A stretch of 64,000 bases of DNA from an uncultured Lachnospiraceae bacterium. GTDB lineage: Bacteria; Bacillota; Clostridia; Lachnospirales; Lachnospiraceae. Position 1 is the stretch's first letter. Every line of letters starts with the position of its first letter. The position numbers and the translations under genes are program-made. The notes under the pieces are model-generated. The model saw only the letters and a program-made list of their open reading frames with translations. It was not told the origin of the DNA and did not search any database. Shown one piece after another: positions 1 to 8,611 of this stretch. The DNA lies in assembly GCA_900317505.1 (NCBI GenBank), contig ONHB01000003.1:98011-162010 (forward strand). Direction: 5' to 3'.

Positions 1-547
1 ATCCAATCTGATCATCCGGTGGCAGTCCCGACAGATCAAAGGTCTGTCCGCTTCCTCCCGGTATTCCCTTTACCTTTGTATCAAACAGCAGGTAATCCGG
101 CTCACACTGCCTTGCCTCTTCTATCAGCCGCACATTTTTTTGAATGATCTGCTCTCTTTCCTGTCCGGATCCATCAATGACCGCGTCCATACGGACTACC
201 TTGATGATCGGAACCCTTGTCGCGGAACTCTTTTTTTGTGATCCCAGTTTTTTGTTAAGTTCTTCTCTCAACTGGTTTACATAATCTATTTCTTCATCTC
301 CATGCAGCTGGATCACATCAATGGTCTTATCTGCCGCAAGCTTTACTACATGCTCGATCGGTTCTTTTACAAACACACCAACCGCCTGAATGGATGGATC
401 TAAAGCTTTCTTTAATTCTGCCGCTGTTTCATCGGATACAAACCGCTTTGTGTTGGCAAACACAAAGCCCACAAAATCCGGATGAAATTCATTGACCGCC
501 CGGACATCCTCCGGCCGTTTTAATCCGCATATCTTGATATCACTCAT
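1..547 (-). CDS. trpF: Phosphoribosylanthranilate isomerase, 3' part missing (window edge)
   Basis: Catalyses the Amadori rearrangement of phosphoribosylanthranilate to CdRP, the third committed step of tryptophan synthesis, in the cytoplasm. The translation begins MSDIKICGLKRPEDV, with the family's N-terminal KICG motif and its catalytic cysteine. It continues with VGFVFA, the QLHGDE strand and a C-terminal LFDTKVKGIPGGSGQTFD segment, where the conserved Asp and the phosphate-binding GGSG loop lie. About 182 residues are present and the remainder runs off the left edge. The ATG lies three bases downstream of the trpC stop, so the two are cotranscribed and probably translationally coupled. 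Identification is secure. Confidence 0.93.
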   Translation of the reverse strand, partial: MSDIKICGLKRPEDVRAVNEFHPDFVGFVFANTKRFVSDETAAELKKALDPSIQAVGVFVKEPIEHVVKLAADKTIDVIQLHGDEEIDYVNQLREELNKKLGSQKKSSATRVPIIKVVRMDAVIDGSGQEREQIIQKNVRLIEEARQCEPDYLLFDTKVKGIPGGSGQTFDLSGLPPDDQIG

Positions 548-550
548 AAG

Positions 551-1390
551 CTATTGACATCCTTTTCTAAGTTCATCCAGCATCGCTTTTTTATCGTCAC
601 TGCGCATCAGCGTTTCTCCGATCAGAACACCATTTACGCCCGCTTCGTGCAGCACTCTGATATCATCCTGTGTACGGATCCCGCTTTCTGCAATAAAGAA
701 AATATTCTGCGGAACCAGCTTTCGCAGCCTCTCACTATTGTGCACATCCACAGTGAAATTTTTCAAATTGCGGTTGTTGACGCCGATGATTCTGGCTCCG
801 GCACGTACGGCCATGTCAATTTCTGCTTCATCATGCGCCTCTACCAAAGCGGATAATCCAAGGCTGTCACAGATACCGATATACTCCCGGATCGTCGCCT
901 CATCCAGCAGTGCACAGATCAAAAGCACCATGGAAGCTCCCAGTACCTTAGCCTGATAGATCTGATATGCATCTATTGTAAAATCCTTCCGCAGTACCGG
1001 AATATGTACTGTCTCTGCAATCTCCTTCAGGTAGGTATCACTTCCCAGAAATCGGCTCGGCTCCGTCAGAACGGAGATACATGCTGCTCCGGCTTCTTCA
1101 TATTCTTTTGCTATTTTTAAATAAGGAAAATCCTCTGCGATAATTCCCTTTGACGGAGATGCTTTTTTTACCTCACAGATAAAGGAAATATCTCCCGATG
1201 AAAGTGCCCGTTCTACCGGAAAGCCACTTTTTTTGTCCGTATTGCACTCCATGGAAAAAGCCAGCTCTTTCATTTTTTCCATCGGTATCTTTTTTTTATC
1301 CTCAGATACACGCTCACGTGCGGTTTCTGCCAGTATTTCTAATATATTATCTGCCATGATTTCTTTCCTTTCCATCCGGTCTGACTGCAT
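551..1390 (-). CDS. trpC: Indole-3-glycerol-phosphate synthase
   Basis: Converts CdRP to indole-3-glycerol phosphate. It is a single-domain TIM barrel with the family landmarks: ICEVKKASPSKG (catalytic Lys, phosphate site), SVLTEP, VLRKDFTID (catalytic Lys), LVEAHDEAE (catalytic Glu), GVNNRNL and the C-terminal ESGI...GVLIGE phosphate-binding loop. The frame is open from an ATG at 1390, giving 279 residues. The conserved N-terminus (ADNILEILAETARERV) and a GGAAAG-type ribosome binding site also fit an ATG at 1357 (268 residues), and either may be used. It follows trpG after 7 bases. The trpD gene normally found between trpG and trpC is not here. Confidence 0.95.
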   Translation of the reverse strand: MQSDRMERKEIMADNILEILAETARERVSEDKKKIPMEKMKELAFSMECNTDKKSGFPVERALSSGDISFICEVKKASPSKGIIAEDFPYLKIAKEYEEAGAACISVLTEPSRFLGSDTYLKEIAETVHIPVLRKDFTIDAYQIYQAKVLGASMVLLICALLDEATIREYIGICDSLGLSALVEAHDEAEIDMAVRAGARIIGVNNRNLKNFTVDVHNSERLRKLVPQNIFFIAESGIRTQDDIRVLHEAGVNGVLIGETLMRSDDKKAMLDELRKGCQ

Positions 1391-1397
1391 CCTGTTC

Positions 1398-1967
1398 CTA
1401 CAGCTTTAAAAAGTTTTCCATCATAATCTTTCCATCCGGTGTCAGTACACTTTCCGGATGAAACTGCAGACCGTAAACATCATAATCCCGGTGTTTCACC
1501 GCCATGATCTCTCCGTCGTCAGTTGTTCCGATAACCTTCAGGCACTCCGGTATCGTATCCGGATCTGCTGCAAGAGAATGATATCTGGCAATCGGTACGC
1601 TGTCAGGCAGGCGGTCAAAGATTTTTTCTTCTTTGTCGATCTTCATCATGCTCTGCTTGCCGTGCATAAGCTCTTTGGCATAGGTAATCGTTGCTCCATA
1701 TACCTCGCAAATTCCCTGATGTCCCAGACATACACCGAGTATCTTGCATTTATCCTGCATTCTTTTTACAACCTCTTCGCATATTCCAGCATCCGACGGT
1801 CTTCCCGGTCCCGGCGAAAGAATGATGTAAGCAGGTGCTAACTTTTCAACCTCATCCACACTCAGCTCGTCATTTCTTACCACCCGGATTTCTTCTTTTG
1901 CAAGACTTCCGATCAGCTGTACAAGATTGTAGGAAAAGCTATCATAATTATCAATCAATAAAATCAT
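1398..1967 (-). CDS. trpG: Anthranilate synthase component II (glutamine amidotransferase)
   Basis: Class I glutamine amidotransferase that releases ammonia from glutamine and channels it to TrpE for anthranilate synthesis. The 189-residue protein shows LIDNYDSFSYNL at the N-terminus, the oxyanion motif SPGPGRPSDAG, the nucleophile Cys in GVCLGHQ, and the His-Glu of the triad in LQFHPESV. It carries no fused TrpD domain. Its ATG overlaps the trpE stop (ATGA at 1965-1969), which implies translational coupling and a 1:1 complex. PabA is a close relative and can serve both pathways, but the operon and the Trp T-box favour TrpG. Confidence 0.94.
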   Translation of the reverse strand: MILLIDNYDSFSYNLVQLIGSLAKEEIRVVRNDELSVDEVEKLAPAYIILSPGPGRPSDAGICEEVVKRMQDKCKILGVCLGHQGICEVYGATITYAKELMHGKQSMMKIDKEEKIFDRLPDSVPIARYHSLAADPDTIPECLKVIGTTDDGEIMAVKHRDYDVYGLQFHPESVLTPDGKIMMENFLKL

Positions 1968-3424
1968 CAGCCATTCACCTCGCTCGCTCTTTTTACTGCT
2001 TCAATAACAGCACCGGCCTTGTTGGCACATTCCAGATATTCATTTTCGGGAATACTGTCGGCAACAATTCCGGCTCCCGCCTGTATATATACCTTGTCGC
2101 CCTTTTTTACCGCTGTACGGATGGCAATGCACACATCCAGATTTCCGGAAAAATCAAGGTAACCGATGGCACCGCCATATACACCTCTGCTATCCTTTTC
2201 CAATTCATCTATGATCTCACAGGCTCTGAACTTGGGTGCTCCCGATAAGGTTCCGGCAGGAAGCATGGTTGCGATCGTATCACATCCATCTTTATCCTTG
2301 CGAAGCTTCCCGCAAACCACGGATGCAATATGCATAACCTTTGAAAAACGATGGATCTGCATATATTCTTCAACTGCCACACTTCCGTATTCGGAAATTT
2401 TTCCGATATCATTTCTGGCAAGATCCACCAGCATGTTGTGCTCGGCACGTTCTTTTTCATCGTCTAAAAGCTCTTTTTCCAATGCCAGATCTTCGGCAGC
2501 CGTCTCACCTCTTTGTCTGGTTCCGGCAACCGGAAATGTCGTAAGCTTTCCGTTTTCCAGTTTTACCATGGTCTCCGGTGAGGTTCCGGCGATCTGTAAA
2601 TCATCACACTGGATAAAATACATATACGGGGAAGGATTGGTTGTCCGAAGCACCCGGTAGGTATTTAACAGACTGCTGTGATAGTCGGCCTCAAACCTTC
2701 TGGAAATAACCCCCTGGAAAATATCGCCTTCCTTTATATAGTACTTCGTGCGTTCCACCATCGTGCAGTACTCTTCTTTGGAAGTATTGCAGGTAAATTC
2801 CACATCTTCCTGTGCAGTTTCCGGCATGAGCGGCGTATTATCATAAATCAGGTGTATGATCTTGTCGATCTCCAAAAGTGCTGCATTGTAACCCTGCTCT
2901 CCTTTGTCACTATAATAATTGACGATCACCACAATTTTTTGTTTGAGATGATCATAAGCGATCACCTTGTCAAAAAGCATCAGATTATAATCATCAAATT
3001 CACTGGATTTCAATTTTAACTTCGGCTCTGCATATCCGATCATTTCATAGGAAAAGTGACCAACAAATCCACCTGTAAAAGAAGGCATCTGATCTATTTT
3101 CGGTGATTTATATCGATTGAGCTGCTCTCTTAATGCATCCATGGGATCTCTTTGCATCTTCTGCTCAATGGCTCCACTTTTTAAGGTAACCACACCCGCT
3201 TTGGCTGAAATCTGCAACAGGGGATTGACACCTAAAAATGAATATCTGCCCCATTTGTTTCCGCCCTCGACACTTTCAAGCAGGAAAAATCTGCTGTCTA
3301 TCTGTGCAAGCTTTCGAAGCAATGTGATCGGTGTTACAACATCTGCATATATTTCCCGGCATACCGGAATGATGTCGTAATCCTTTTCATACTGTTTTGC
3401 TGTTTCATAATCCGGATAATACAT
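1967..3424 (-). CDS. trpE: Anthranilate synthase component I
   Basis: Chorismate-binding subunit that makes anthranilate from chorismate and ammonia. It has 485 residues, normal for TrpE. The N-terminal half carries the feedback-inhibition motif FFLLESVEGG that binds tryptophan. The C-terminal chorismate domain carries GDIFQGVISRRF, the AGTRQRGE loop, DEKERAEHNMLVDLARND and TLSGAPKFRACEIIDELE. The start is an ATG preceded by a purine-rich AAGGAGAGGAG stretch. It is the first gene of the operon, directly behind a T-box leader with a Trp (UGG) specifier, so it is controlled by tRNA-Trp charging and probably also by allosteric inhibition. Confidence 0.95.
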   Translation of the reverse strand: MYYPDYETAKQYEKDYDIIPVCREIYADVVTPITLLRKLAQIDSRFFLLESVEGGNKWGRYSFLGVNPLLQISAKAGVVTLKSGAIEQKMQRDPMDALREQLNRYKSPKIDQMPSFTGGFVGHFSYEMIGYAEPKLKLKSSEFDDYNLMLFDKVIAYDHLKQKIVVIVNYYSDKGEQGYNAALLEIDKIIHLIYDNTPLMPETAQEDVEFTCNTSKEEYCTMVERTKYYIKEGDIFQGVISRRFEADYHSSLLNTYRVLRTTNPSPYMYFIQCDDLQIAGTSPETMVKLENGKLTTFPVAGTRQRGETAAEDLALEKELLDDEKERAEHNMLVDLARNDIGKISEYGSVAVEEYMQIHRFSKVMHIASVVCGKLRKDKDGCDTIATMLPAGTLSGAPKFRACEIIDELEKDSRGVYGGAIGYLDFSGNLDVCIAIRTAVKKGDKVYIQAGAGIVADSIPENEYLECANKAGAVIEAVKRASEVNG

Positions 3425-3462
3425 CTTTTAGCACTCCTCTCCTTAAATTTGATAATTGATAA

Positions 3463-3500
3463 ATAAAAAAAGCTTCTGCCCCCGACTAGGGACAAAAGCT
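3463..3500 (-). terminator. T-box attenuator terminator
   Basis: On the minus strand AGCTTTTGTCCC (3489-3500) pairs with GGGGGCAGAAGCT (3471-3483) and is followed by a run of T residues (3463-3470). It lies directly after the T-box antiterminator motif and before trpE, as expected for the OFF structure of the riboswitch. Confidence 0.9.
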
Positions 3501-3745
3501 ATAATTAACCTCTGCGGTACCACCCATATTGATTGTACAATCCACTCTGTCTGCATACACACTATATGCACCCTCCTGATAACGGGTAGGGAACCCGTTG
3601 ACGTCTACTTTGCAATCAGATCTAAAGATCTAAGTCATGCATTTCAAGTCACCCTCGCAAGTCCATTCAATCATTTCTACCATGCTGCATTCCACCTGCC
3701 GCAGCTCTCTGTGATGTCTTCCATGATCTACTTCTCTCGCTCATT
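3463..3745 (-). promoter_or_regulatory. T-box riboswitch, tryptophan specifier
   Basis: Read on the minus strand, the leader contains the conserved antiterminator sequence GGGTGGTACCGC (3514-3525), which binds the free tRNA acceptor end. It is followed by a rho-independent terminator. Stem I starts near 3740: GCGAG (3736-3740) pairs with CTTGC just after the specifier loop. The 5' side of that loop carries the AGTA/GA motif and the 3' side reads GAATGGA. The specifier codon is therefore UGG (3663-3665, Trp), which fits the trp genes downstream. Uncharged tRNA-Trp should stabilise the antiterminator and turn the operon on. Confidence 0.92.
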
Positions 3746-3777
3746 GGTTTATTGCTTTATTGTATTAAACTACTAAG

Positions 3778-3806
3778 ATAGTAATATATCGGGTGGGATT
3801 TGTCAA
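3778..3806 (-). promoter_or_regulatory. Sigma-A promoter of the trp operon
   Basis: On the minus strand a perfect -35 box TTGACA (3801-3806) is separated by 17 bases from TACTAT (3778-3783, 4 of 6 consensus). Transcription would start near 3770, about 30 bases ahead of T-box stem I. Confidence 0.75.
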
Positions 3807-3866
3807 GGGAAAATCTTTGGAATTGGGGAATAAGAATTTGGAAATAAAAACTCCATATGATAAACC

Positions 3867-3895
3867 TTGAGTATGCCATATATGTATCGTATAAT
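3867..3895 (+). promoter_or_regulatory. Sigma-A promoter for the SpoU methyltransferase gene
   Basis: TTGAGT (3867-3872), a 17-base spacer and a perfect TATAAT (3890-3895) lie 65 bases ahead of the ATG at 3960, divergent from the trp promoter. The rest of the 3807-3959 spacer shows nothing else recognisable. Confidence 0.7.
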
Positions 3896-3959
3896 TGAAA
3901 TTATCCTGCAGAAATGCATTTACAGATATTCTGATCTTATTACATAAAGAGAATTTACC

Positions 3960-4781
3960 ATGCCGACCAATAATATTAACATTATAGACATCACAGATCT
4001 GGCCAGTCCTGACCTTTTACCATATACTATGCGCGAAGTGGATCTTCTCCGCTACTACGAACCAAAGGAAGGTCTTTTCATTGCGGAAAGCCCCAAGGTC
4101 ATACGCCGCGCCATAGATGCCGGTTACGAAGTAGTTTCTGCTTTGGTCGAACACGACCATATAAAGCATCCGACTGATGAAATATCTGATGTATTATCCA
4201 GCCTTACGGATGTACCGGTTTATACTGCCGAATTTGATGTTTTAACAAATCTTACCGGCTACAAGCTTACCCGCGGAATGCTTGCGCTCATGCGCAGAAG
4301 AGTCCTTCCTTCTGTATCTGATATTTGCAAAGATATGACAAGAATCGCTGTTTTGGAAGATGTTGTCAATCCCACGAACCTCGGTGCCATTTTCCGAAGT
4401 GCCGCTGCCTTGAATGTTGATGCCATACTTCTGACACCGGCATGCACAGATCCATTATACAGGCGTGCTGCCAGAGTCAGCATGGGAACCGTTTTTCAGA
4501 TTCCATGGACATTTTTAAGAAATGGATATGCAGAAATGAAAGAACTTGGTTATAAGACTGCCGCAATGGCTCTGACACACCGTTCGATTTCTCTTTCCGA
4601 TCCGGCTCCTGCAAAAGAAAAGAAGTTAGCTATCATTCTAGGATCCGAAGGAAACGGCCTGAAACAGGAAACCATTGATCTATGTGATTATACCATCCGT
4701 ATCCCTATGCGGGAAAATGTAGATTCTCTCAATGTTGCAGCAGCAAGCGCTGTTGCCTTCTGGGAGTTATGTAAGAAATAA
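3960..4781 (+). CDS. TrmH/SpoU-family RNA 2'-O-methyltransferase
   Basis: SAM-dependent 2'-O-ribose methyltransferase of the SPOUT class, acting on rRNA or tRNA. The 273-residue protein has an N-terminal substrate-binding region (GLFIAESPKVIRRAI) and the three SpoU motifs: VVNPTNLGAIFRSAAA (motif 1, catalytic Arg), IILGSEGNGL (motif 2) and RIPM...VDSLNVAAASAVAFWE (motif 3, trefoil knot). The exact target nucleotide cannot be told from sequence. A sigma-A promoter lies upstream and a small membrane-protein gene follows after 27 bases on the same strand. Confidence 0.88.
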   Translation: MPTNNINIIDITDLASPDLLPYTMREVDLLRYYEPKEGLFIAESPKVIRRAIDAGYEVVSALVEHDHIKHPTDEISDVLSSLTDVPVYTAEFDVLTNLTGYKLTRGMLALMRRRVLPSVSDICKDMTRIAVLEDVVNPTNLGAIFRSAAALNVDAILLTPACTDPLYRRAARVSMGTVFQIPWTFLRNGYAEMKELGYKTAAMALTHRSISLSDPAPAKEKKLAIILGSEGNGLKQETIDLCDYTIRIPMRENVDSLNVAAASAVAFWELCKK

Positions 4782-4808
4782 CAAATATACCACAGAAAGG
4801 AACCCACA

Positions 4809-5348
4809 ATGTCAACATCTTTCATCATATTACTGTCCCTTGGTGCTCCCGCGATCATACTTCTGCTCACAGGTATCATAATCGCCCTATGCACTTCTAA
4901 AAAGAAAGCTCACTGCACCTGCCAGACCGTAGGAACAGTCTATGGCTACCGGTACGCCGGAGGCAACGGTGACTGTTCAGTTGCGCCACGGGCAGAATTT
5001 TATGTCGGTGGTCAGAAATACAAGGCCTACAGACATTATAAAGGCGTTGTGGCAAGTACCAAAGTCGCACCGGATCCCGACAGCCTGTTTGGAAATCAGG
5101 ATTCTTTCTGGATATCCGAAAGAGACTGGTTCCACATCAACAAAAAGGGTCTGTGCACCAATTATAAAAAAATGGCGCAGGAGGTCTGGCCAGTCGGCTC
5201 CGATGTCACGATCCTCTACAATCCCGACAAACCCAGACAGGCCTATGTGGAAAAAGTTGTCGTCAATACAGTCGTTCCGATCGTCTTTATCGGCTGTGGA
5301 TTACTTCTGATGCTGTTGGCAGTGATGGGATATATCCTTTTTTTGTGA
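4809..5348 (+). CDS. Small membrane protein with two transmembrane segments (DUF3592-like)
   Basis: The 179-residue protein has an N-terminal transmembrane helix (residues about 5-28), a soluble middle domain of about 120 residues containing Cys pairs and the pattern VTILYNPDKPRQAYVE, and a C-terminal transmembrane helix (about 153-178). That layout and the NPxxP-x-xAY motif are typical of DUF3592-type membrane proteins, whose function is unknown. An AGAAAGGA ribosome binding site precedes the ATG. It may be cotranscribed with the SpoU gene upstream. Family assignment is moderate. Confidence 0.7.
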   Translation: MSTSFIILLSLGAPAIILLLTGIIIALCTSKKKAHCTCQTVGTVYGYRYAGGNGDCSVAPRAEFYVGGQKYKAYRHYKGVVASTKVAPDPDSLFGNQDSFWISERDWFHINKKGLCTNYKKMAQEVWPVGSDVTILYNPDKPRQAYVEKVVVNTVVPIVFIGCGLLLMLLAVMGYILFL

Positions 5349-5366
5349 TCATCTTTCAATCAAACC

Positions 5367-5395
5367 TTGTCATTTTCTGCTATTTACGATATTAT
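5367..5395 (+). promoter_or_regulatory. Sigma-A promoter of argG
   Basis: TTGTCA (5367-5372), 17 bases, then TATTAT (5390-5395). The start codon follows 110 bases later, leaving a leader of about 100 bases in which I could not identify an arginine repressor box with confidence. Confidence 0.6.
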
Positions 5396-5504
5396 AATTT
5401 CAGTCAATATACATACCAGAAAGCCAATGCAATCTGATATCAAAAGGACAGAATATCTATTGTCCGGACATTAATCCATCAATAAAAGAAAAGAGGATAC
5501 GAGA

Positions 5505-6728
5505 ATGGAAAAAGTTATCTTAGCCTATTCAGGCGGACTTGACACAACTGCGGTTATTCCGTGGTTAAAAGAAACTTATGGTTATGAAGTTGTATGCTGC
5601 TGTATCGACTGCGGTCAGGGCGAAGAGCTTGACGGACTGGAAGAACGCGCTAAGCTTTCCGGTGCTTCCAAGCTTTACATCGAAGATGTTGTTGATGATT
5701 TATGCGACAACTACATCATGCCCTGTGTTCAGGCCGGTGCAGTTTACGAACATAAATATCTGATGGGAACTGCTATGGCAAGACCCGCTATCGCAGCTAA
5801 ATTAGTTGAAATTGCAAGAAAAGAAGATGCTGTTGCTATCTGCCATGGTGCAACCGGTAAAGGAAATGACCAGATCCGTTTTGAACTTGGTATCAAGGCT
5901 TTAGCACCCGACATCAAAGTTATTGCTCCCTGGCGTGACGACAAATGGCAGATGGATTCCCGTGAAGCAGAAATTGAATACTGCAAGGCTCATGGCATCG
6001 ACCTTCCTTTTGGAACAGACCAGTCATACAGCCGTGACAGAAACATCTGGCACATCAGTCATGAAGGTCTGGAGCTTGAAAATCCTGCTCTTGCACCCAA
6101 CTATGATCACATGCTTGTCCTTGGCGTGACACCTGAGAAAGCCCCTGATGAAGACGTTGAGCTTACTCTCACTTTTGAAAAAGGTGTTCCCACTTCTTTA
6201 AACGGAAAGAAAATGAAAGTATCCGATATCATCCGTGAATTAAATACCATCGGCGGCAAACATGGTATCGGTATTGTAGATATCGTAGAAAACCGTGTTG
6301 TAGGTATGAAGAGCCGTGGCGTTTACGAAACTCCTGGCGGAACCATCCTGATGGAAGCTCATCAGCAGCTTGAGGAACTGGTTCTTGACCGTGATACCAT
6401 CGCATTAAAATTAGAGCTTGGCAGCAAGCTTGCAAGCCTTGTATACGAAGGAAAATGGTTTACACCTGCACGTGAAGCAATCTCTGCTTTCGTTGATGTT
6501 ACCCAGCAGTATGTAACAGGCGAAGTTAAATTACGTCTGTACAAAGGAAACATCATCAAAAACGGTACAACCTCTCCTTACTCACTTTACAGCGAATCAC
6601 TTGCATCCTTTACAACCGGTGATATGTATGATCATCATGATGCAGAAGGCTTCATCACATTATGGGGACTTCCGTTAAAGGTACGTGCAATGCGCATGAA
6701 CGAGTTAAAGAAAGAAAACAAAAAATAA
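5505..6728 (+). CDS. argG: Argininosuccinate synthase
   Basis: Joins citrulline and aspartate with ATP to form argininosuccinate, the penultimate step of arginine synthesis. The 407-residue length is normal. The N-terminal PP-loop AYSGGLDTT binds ATP. CHGATGKGNDQIRFE carries the citrulline/aspartate binding residues, and IAPWRD, GTDQSYSRDRNIWHISHEG and the C-terminal YSLYSESLASF block are all present. AGAGGA before the ATG is the ribosome binding site. It is transcribed alone: argH is not adjacent, a strong terminator follows, and the next gene is convergent. Confidence 0.97.
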   Translation: MEKVILAYSGGLDTTAVIPWLKETYGYEVVCCCIDCGQGEELDGLEERAKLSGASKLYIEDVVDDLCDNYIMPCVQAGAVYEHKYLMGTAMARPAIAAKLVEIARKEDAVAICHGATGKGNDQIRFELGIKALAPDIKVIAPWRDDKWQMDSREAEIEYCKAHGIDLPFGTDQSYSRDRNIWHISHEGLELENPALAPNYDHMLVLGVTPEKAPDEDVELTLTFEKGVPTSLNGKKMKVSDIIRELNTIGGKHGIGIVDIVENRVVGMKSRGVYETPGGTILMEAHQQLEELVLDRDTIALKLELGSKLASLVYEGKWFTPAREAISAFVDVTQQYVTGEVKLRLYKGNIIKNGTTSPYSLYSESLASFTTGDMYDHHDAEGFITLWGLPLKVRAMRMNELKKENKK

Positions 6729-6738
6729 TGATTTTTCA

Positions 6739-6779
6739 AATGAAGCTATGGCTCAAAGTCATAGCTTCATTTCTTTTTG
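6739..6779. terminator. Bidirectional terminator between argG and the YczE-like gene
   Basis: A perfect 12-bp stem AATGAAGCTATG (6739-6750) / CATAGCTTCATT (6760-6771) is followed by CTTTTT on the plus strand. It overlaps the last codons of the convergent gene, so that gene's C-terminus is encoded inside the hairpin. Confidence 0.88.
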
Positions 6780-7382
6780 TATGAGCTTCTGAAACATACT
6801 GATAAACGGTCCTGTAAAAAAAGCACTGATCATTGTCCCAATTCCCACTACCGAACCGGTCATGCCTCCTATCACAATACAGATCACATCTGTGATAATG
6901 CGAATAAGTCTGTACGGTACTTTTTGTGCTGATCTTTCAAAAATAATCTTTCCAAGCGCATCGTAGGCTGCAATCCCCATATCACATTCCATATATAAAG
7001 CCGCACCAAAGCACATGAATACAATGCCTAACAATAGGAAGATAATTCTCATTCCGGTGTGCCCGTATATCCCACTCTCCGTTATTCCGAAAAGACCAAA
7101 TAAATAAGAAAACAATTCTACAATATATGCCGAAAAAAACATATTTGCAATGGCTCCCGGCCCCAGAATAGACGGCTTTAATACAAAAAGCGGAATAAAC
7201 AATACAATATTAAAAAGCAGCTGATAGGTCCCATAGCGGATTGGGAGCAGACTGCTCACTCCCAGATTCATACAGTTAAAAGGATCTGTTCCAAAATCAG
7301 AAATTTTTAACAGCGTTACCCCCATAGCGATCACAATAATAGCGATCATCATATAGCAAAACCTTTTCATGTCAAACTCCAT
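6759..7382 (-). CDS. YczE/YyaS/YitT-type integral membrane protein
   Basis: The 207-residue polytopic membrane protein has five to six predicted transmembrane segments. The N-terminal block ITxxGVTLL-KISDFGTDPFNCMNLG followed by YGTYQLLFN is characteristic of the YczE/YitT family, and a second internal copy of the pattern (DMGIAAYDAL) follows. Biochemical function is unknown for the family. It lies two bases downstream of the beta-helix gene and is probably cotranscribed with it. Its 3' end is in the argG terminator hairpin. Confidence 0.8.
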   Translation of the reverse strand: MEFDMKRFCYMMIAIIVIAMGVTLLKISDFGTDPFNCMNLGVSSLLPIRYGTYQLLFNIVLFIPLFVLKPSILGPGAIANMFFSAYIVELFSYLFGLFGITESGIYGHTGMRIIFLLLGIVFMCFGAALYMECDMGIAAYDALGKIIFERSAQKVPYRLIRIITDVICIVIGGMTGSVVGIGTMISAFFTGPFISMFQKLIQKEMKL

Positions 7383-7384
7383 TT

Positions 7385-8479
7385 TTAATTCAACAATTCC
7401 GAACCGCTCTGCCAGTTAGCATCTGCTAACGATCCTAAATTATCATCGATCAGGCAGTCCGTATTATTTTGTGCTACAATCAGCTTCTTTCTGGCACCAT
7501 CCATCATGGTATTATTCCGGATGATGCATCCTTTACTGTCTTCAATAACAATTCCATAGTCAGGTGAAAGCACACCACCGCCTCCATCATTTCTGCCTAC
7601 CCGCATCGTATTGCCGGACAATGTCATATTGGAACAATTCCTTAAAAGCACATGACAGCCGGTATTTTTTGTAGGATAACCTTCCAGATATGCACCGGAA
7701 CGTCTGAATATATTTCCGGTTACGGATACCAAAGCTACCTTTTTATCGCCGCCCAGTTCGACTGCCGGACCATGACTCCGGTCAAAAAAATTACCGGTCA
7801 GGTTATAACTGTCACCAAATGGAAAGCAAAATCCACCTCTGTAATTCCATTCAACACGGTTACCGGTTGCCGTAATAGACGCAACAACATTTCCACCTTT
7901 GATTCCCCATCTCTCATTGTAGGAAAACCAGTTATCCATGACAAACCCATCCCATCCATCAATAAACAGACCATTCTGTCCATTATGGTGAAACATGGAA
8001 TGACGGATTGAAAAGCACCAGATATGTTCGAGATGAACTCCGTCCCCGGAAAAACCGCCAATCCGGCAGTCATCGATAATCGGTGTATCCTCTTCACTTC
8101 CACCATTGTATTTGTCCCAGTAAAGCTTCACGCCATGCACCGGCTGTCCATCGGTTGTAACAAGGCCATTGCCACATAAACACATTCCACGAATGGCACA
8201 TCCAAAGGCACCGGTAATATCGATCATCGAATCTTCTTTACATGTTTTCAGACAAAAGACAGACGCTCCATCCGAACGGTAAGACCATGCCGATACTCCC
8301 TCTAAAGAAACTCCCTGTCCATGCATTTTCAAATGTCCTACCACATATCTTCCCGGCGGAACAATGACCTTGCCACAGCACATTGCTGCATCATCCAACG
8401 CTCTCTGCACGGCATCCGTGCAATCCATGATGCCGTCTCCAACTGCTCCATAGTCCAATACATTAAATTCATTTTTCAT
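7385..8479 (-). CDS. Right-handed beta-helix protein (pectate lyase superfamily)
   Basis: Begins FNVLDYGAVGDG-x-x-DCTDAVQRALDDA, the N-terminal signature of the pectate-lyase-3/glycoside hydrolase 28-like beta-helix family, followed by VIVPPGRYVVG. From residue about 90 to 360 there are repeating Asn-rich coils (FSIRHSMFHHNGQNGLFIDG, NLTGNFF, NMTLSGN, CIIRNNTM) that form the helix rungs. No signal peptide is seen, so it is probably cytoplasmic. I chose the ATG at 8479 because AAAGGGAGGG lies just ahead; an upstream ATG at 8506 lacks a site. It is divergent from an AraC regulator, which suggests carbohydrate-linked control. Substrate is unknown. Confidence 0.78.
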   Translation of the reverse strand: MKNEFNVLDYGAVGDGIMDCTDAVQRALDDAAMCCGKVIVPPGRYVVGHLKMHGQGVSLEGVSAWSYRSDGASVFCLKTCKEDSMIDITGAFGCAIRGMCLCGNGLVTTDGQPVHGVKLYWDKYNGGSEEDTPIIDDCRIGGFSGDGVHLEHIWCFSIRHSMFHHNGQNGLFIDGWDGFVMDNWFSYNERWGIKGGNVVASITATGNRVEWNYRGGFCFPFGDSYNLTGNFFDRSHGPAVELGGDKKVALVSVTGNIFRRSGAYLEGYPTKNTGCHVLLRNCSNMTLSGNTMRVGRNDGGGGVLSPDYGIVIEDSKGCIIRNNTMMDGARKKLIVAQNNTDCLIDDNLGSLADANWQSGSELLN

Positions 8480-8544
8480 ATATAGCCCTCCCTTTGATAT
8501 ACACAAAATTTCTTTGTTGTTTTTAATTATATCTTTACAGCATG

Positions 8545-8562
8545 ATTATTCCATGGAATAAT
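8545..8562. promoter_or_regulatory. Perfect 18-bp palindrome in the divergent promoter region
   Basis: ATTATTCCATGGAATAAT is an exact palindrome midway between the beta-helix gene and the araC-type gene. It is a plausible operator for control of one or both divergent genes. AraC proteins usually bind direct repeats, so a different dimeric repressor cannot be excluded. Confidence 0.45.
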
Positions 8563-8611
8563 TGATACAATATATGCACAAAATAATACAAAACAAGAAA
8601 GGTAATATCAT

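Noticed and set aside
1398..3424. pabA-pabB (folate) instead of trpG-trpE
   Set aside because: The LLES feedback motif, the adjoining trpC and trpF genes and the UGG T-box all point to tryptophan synthesis.
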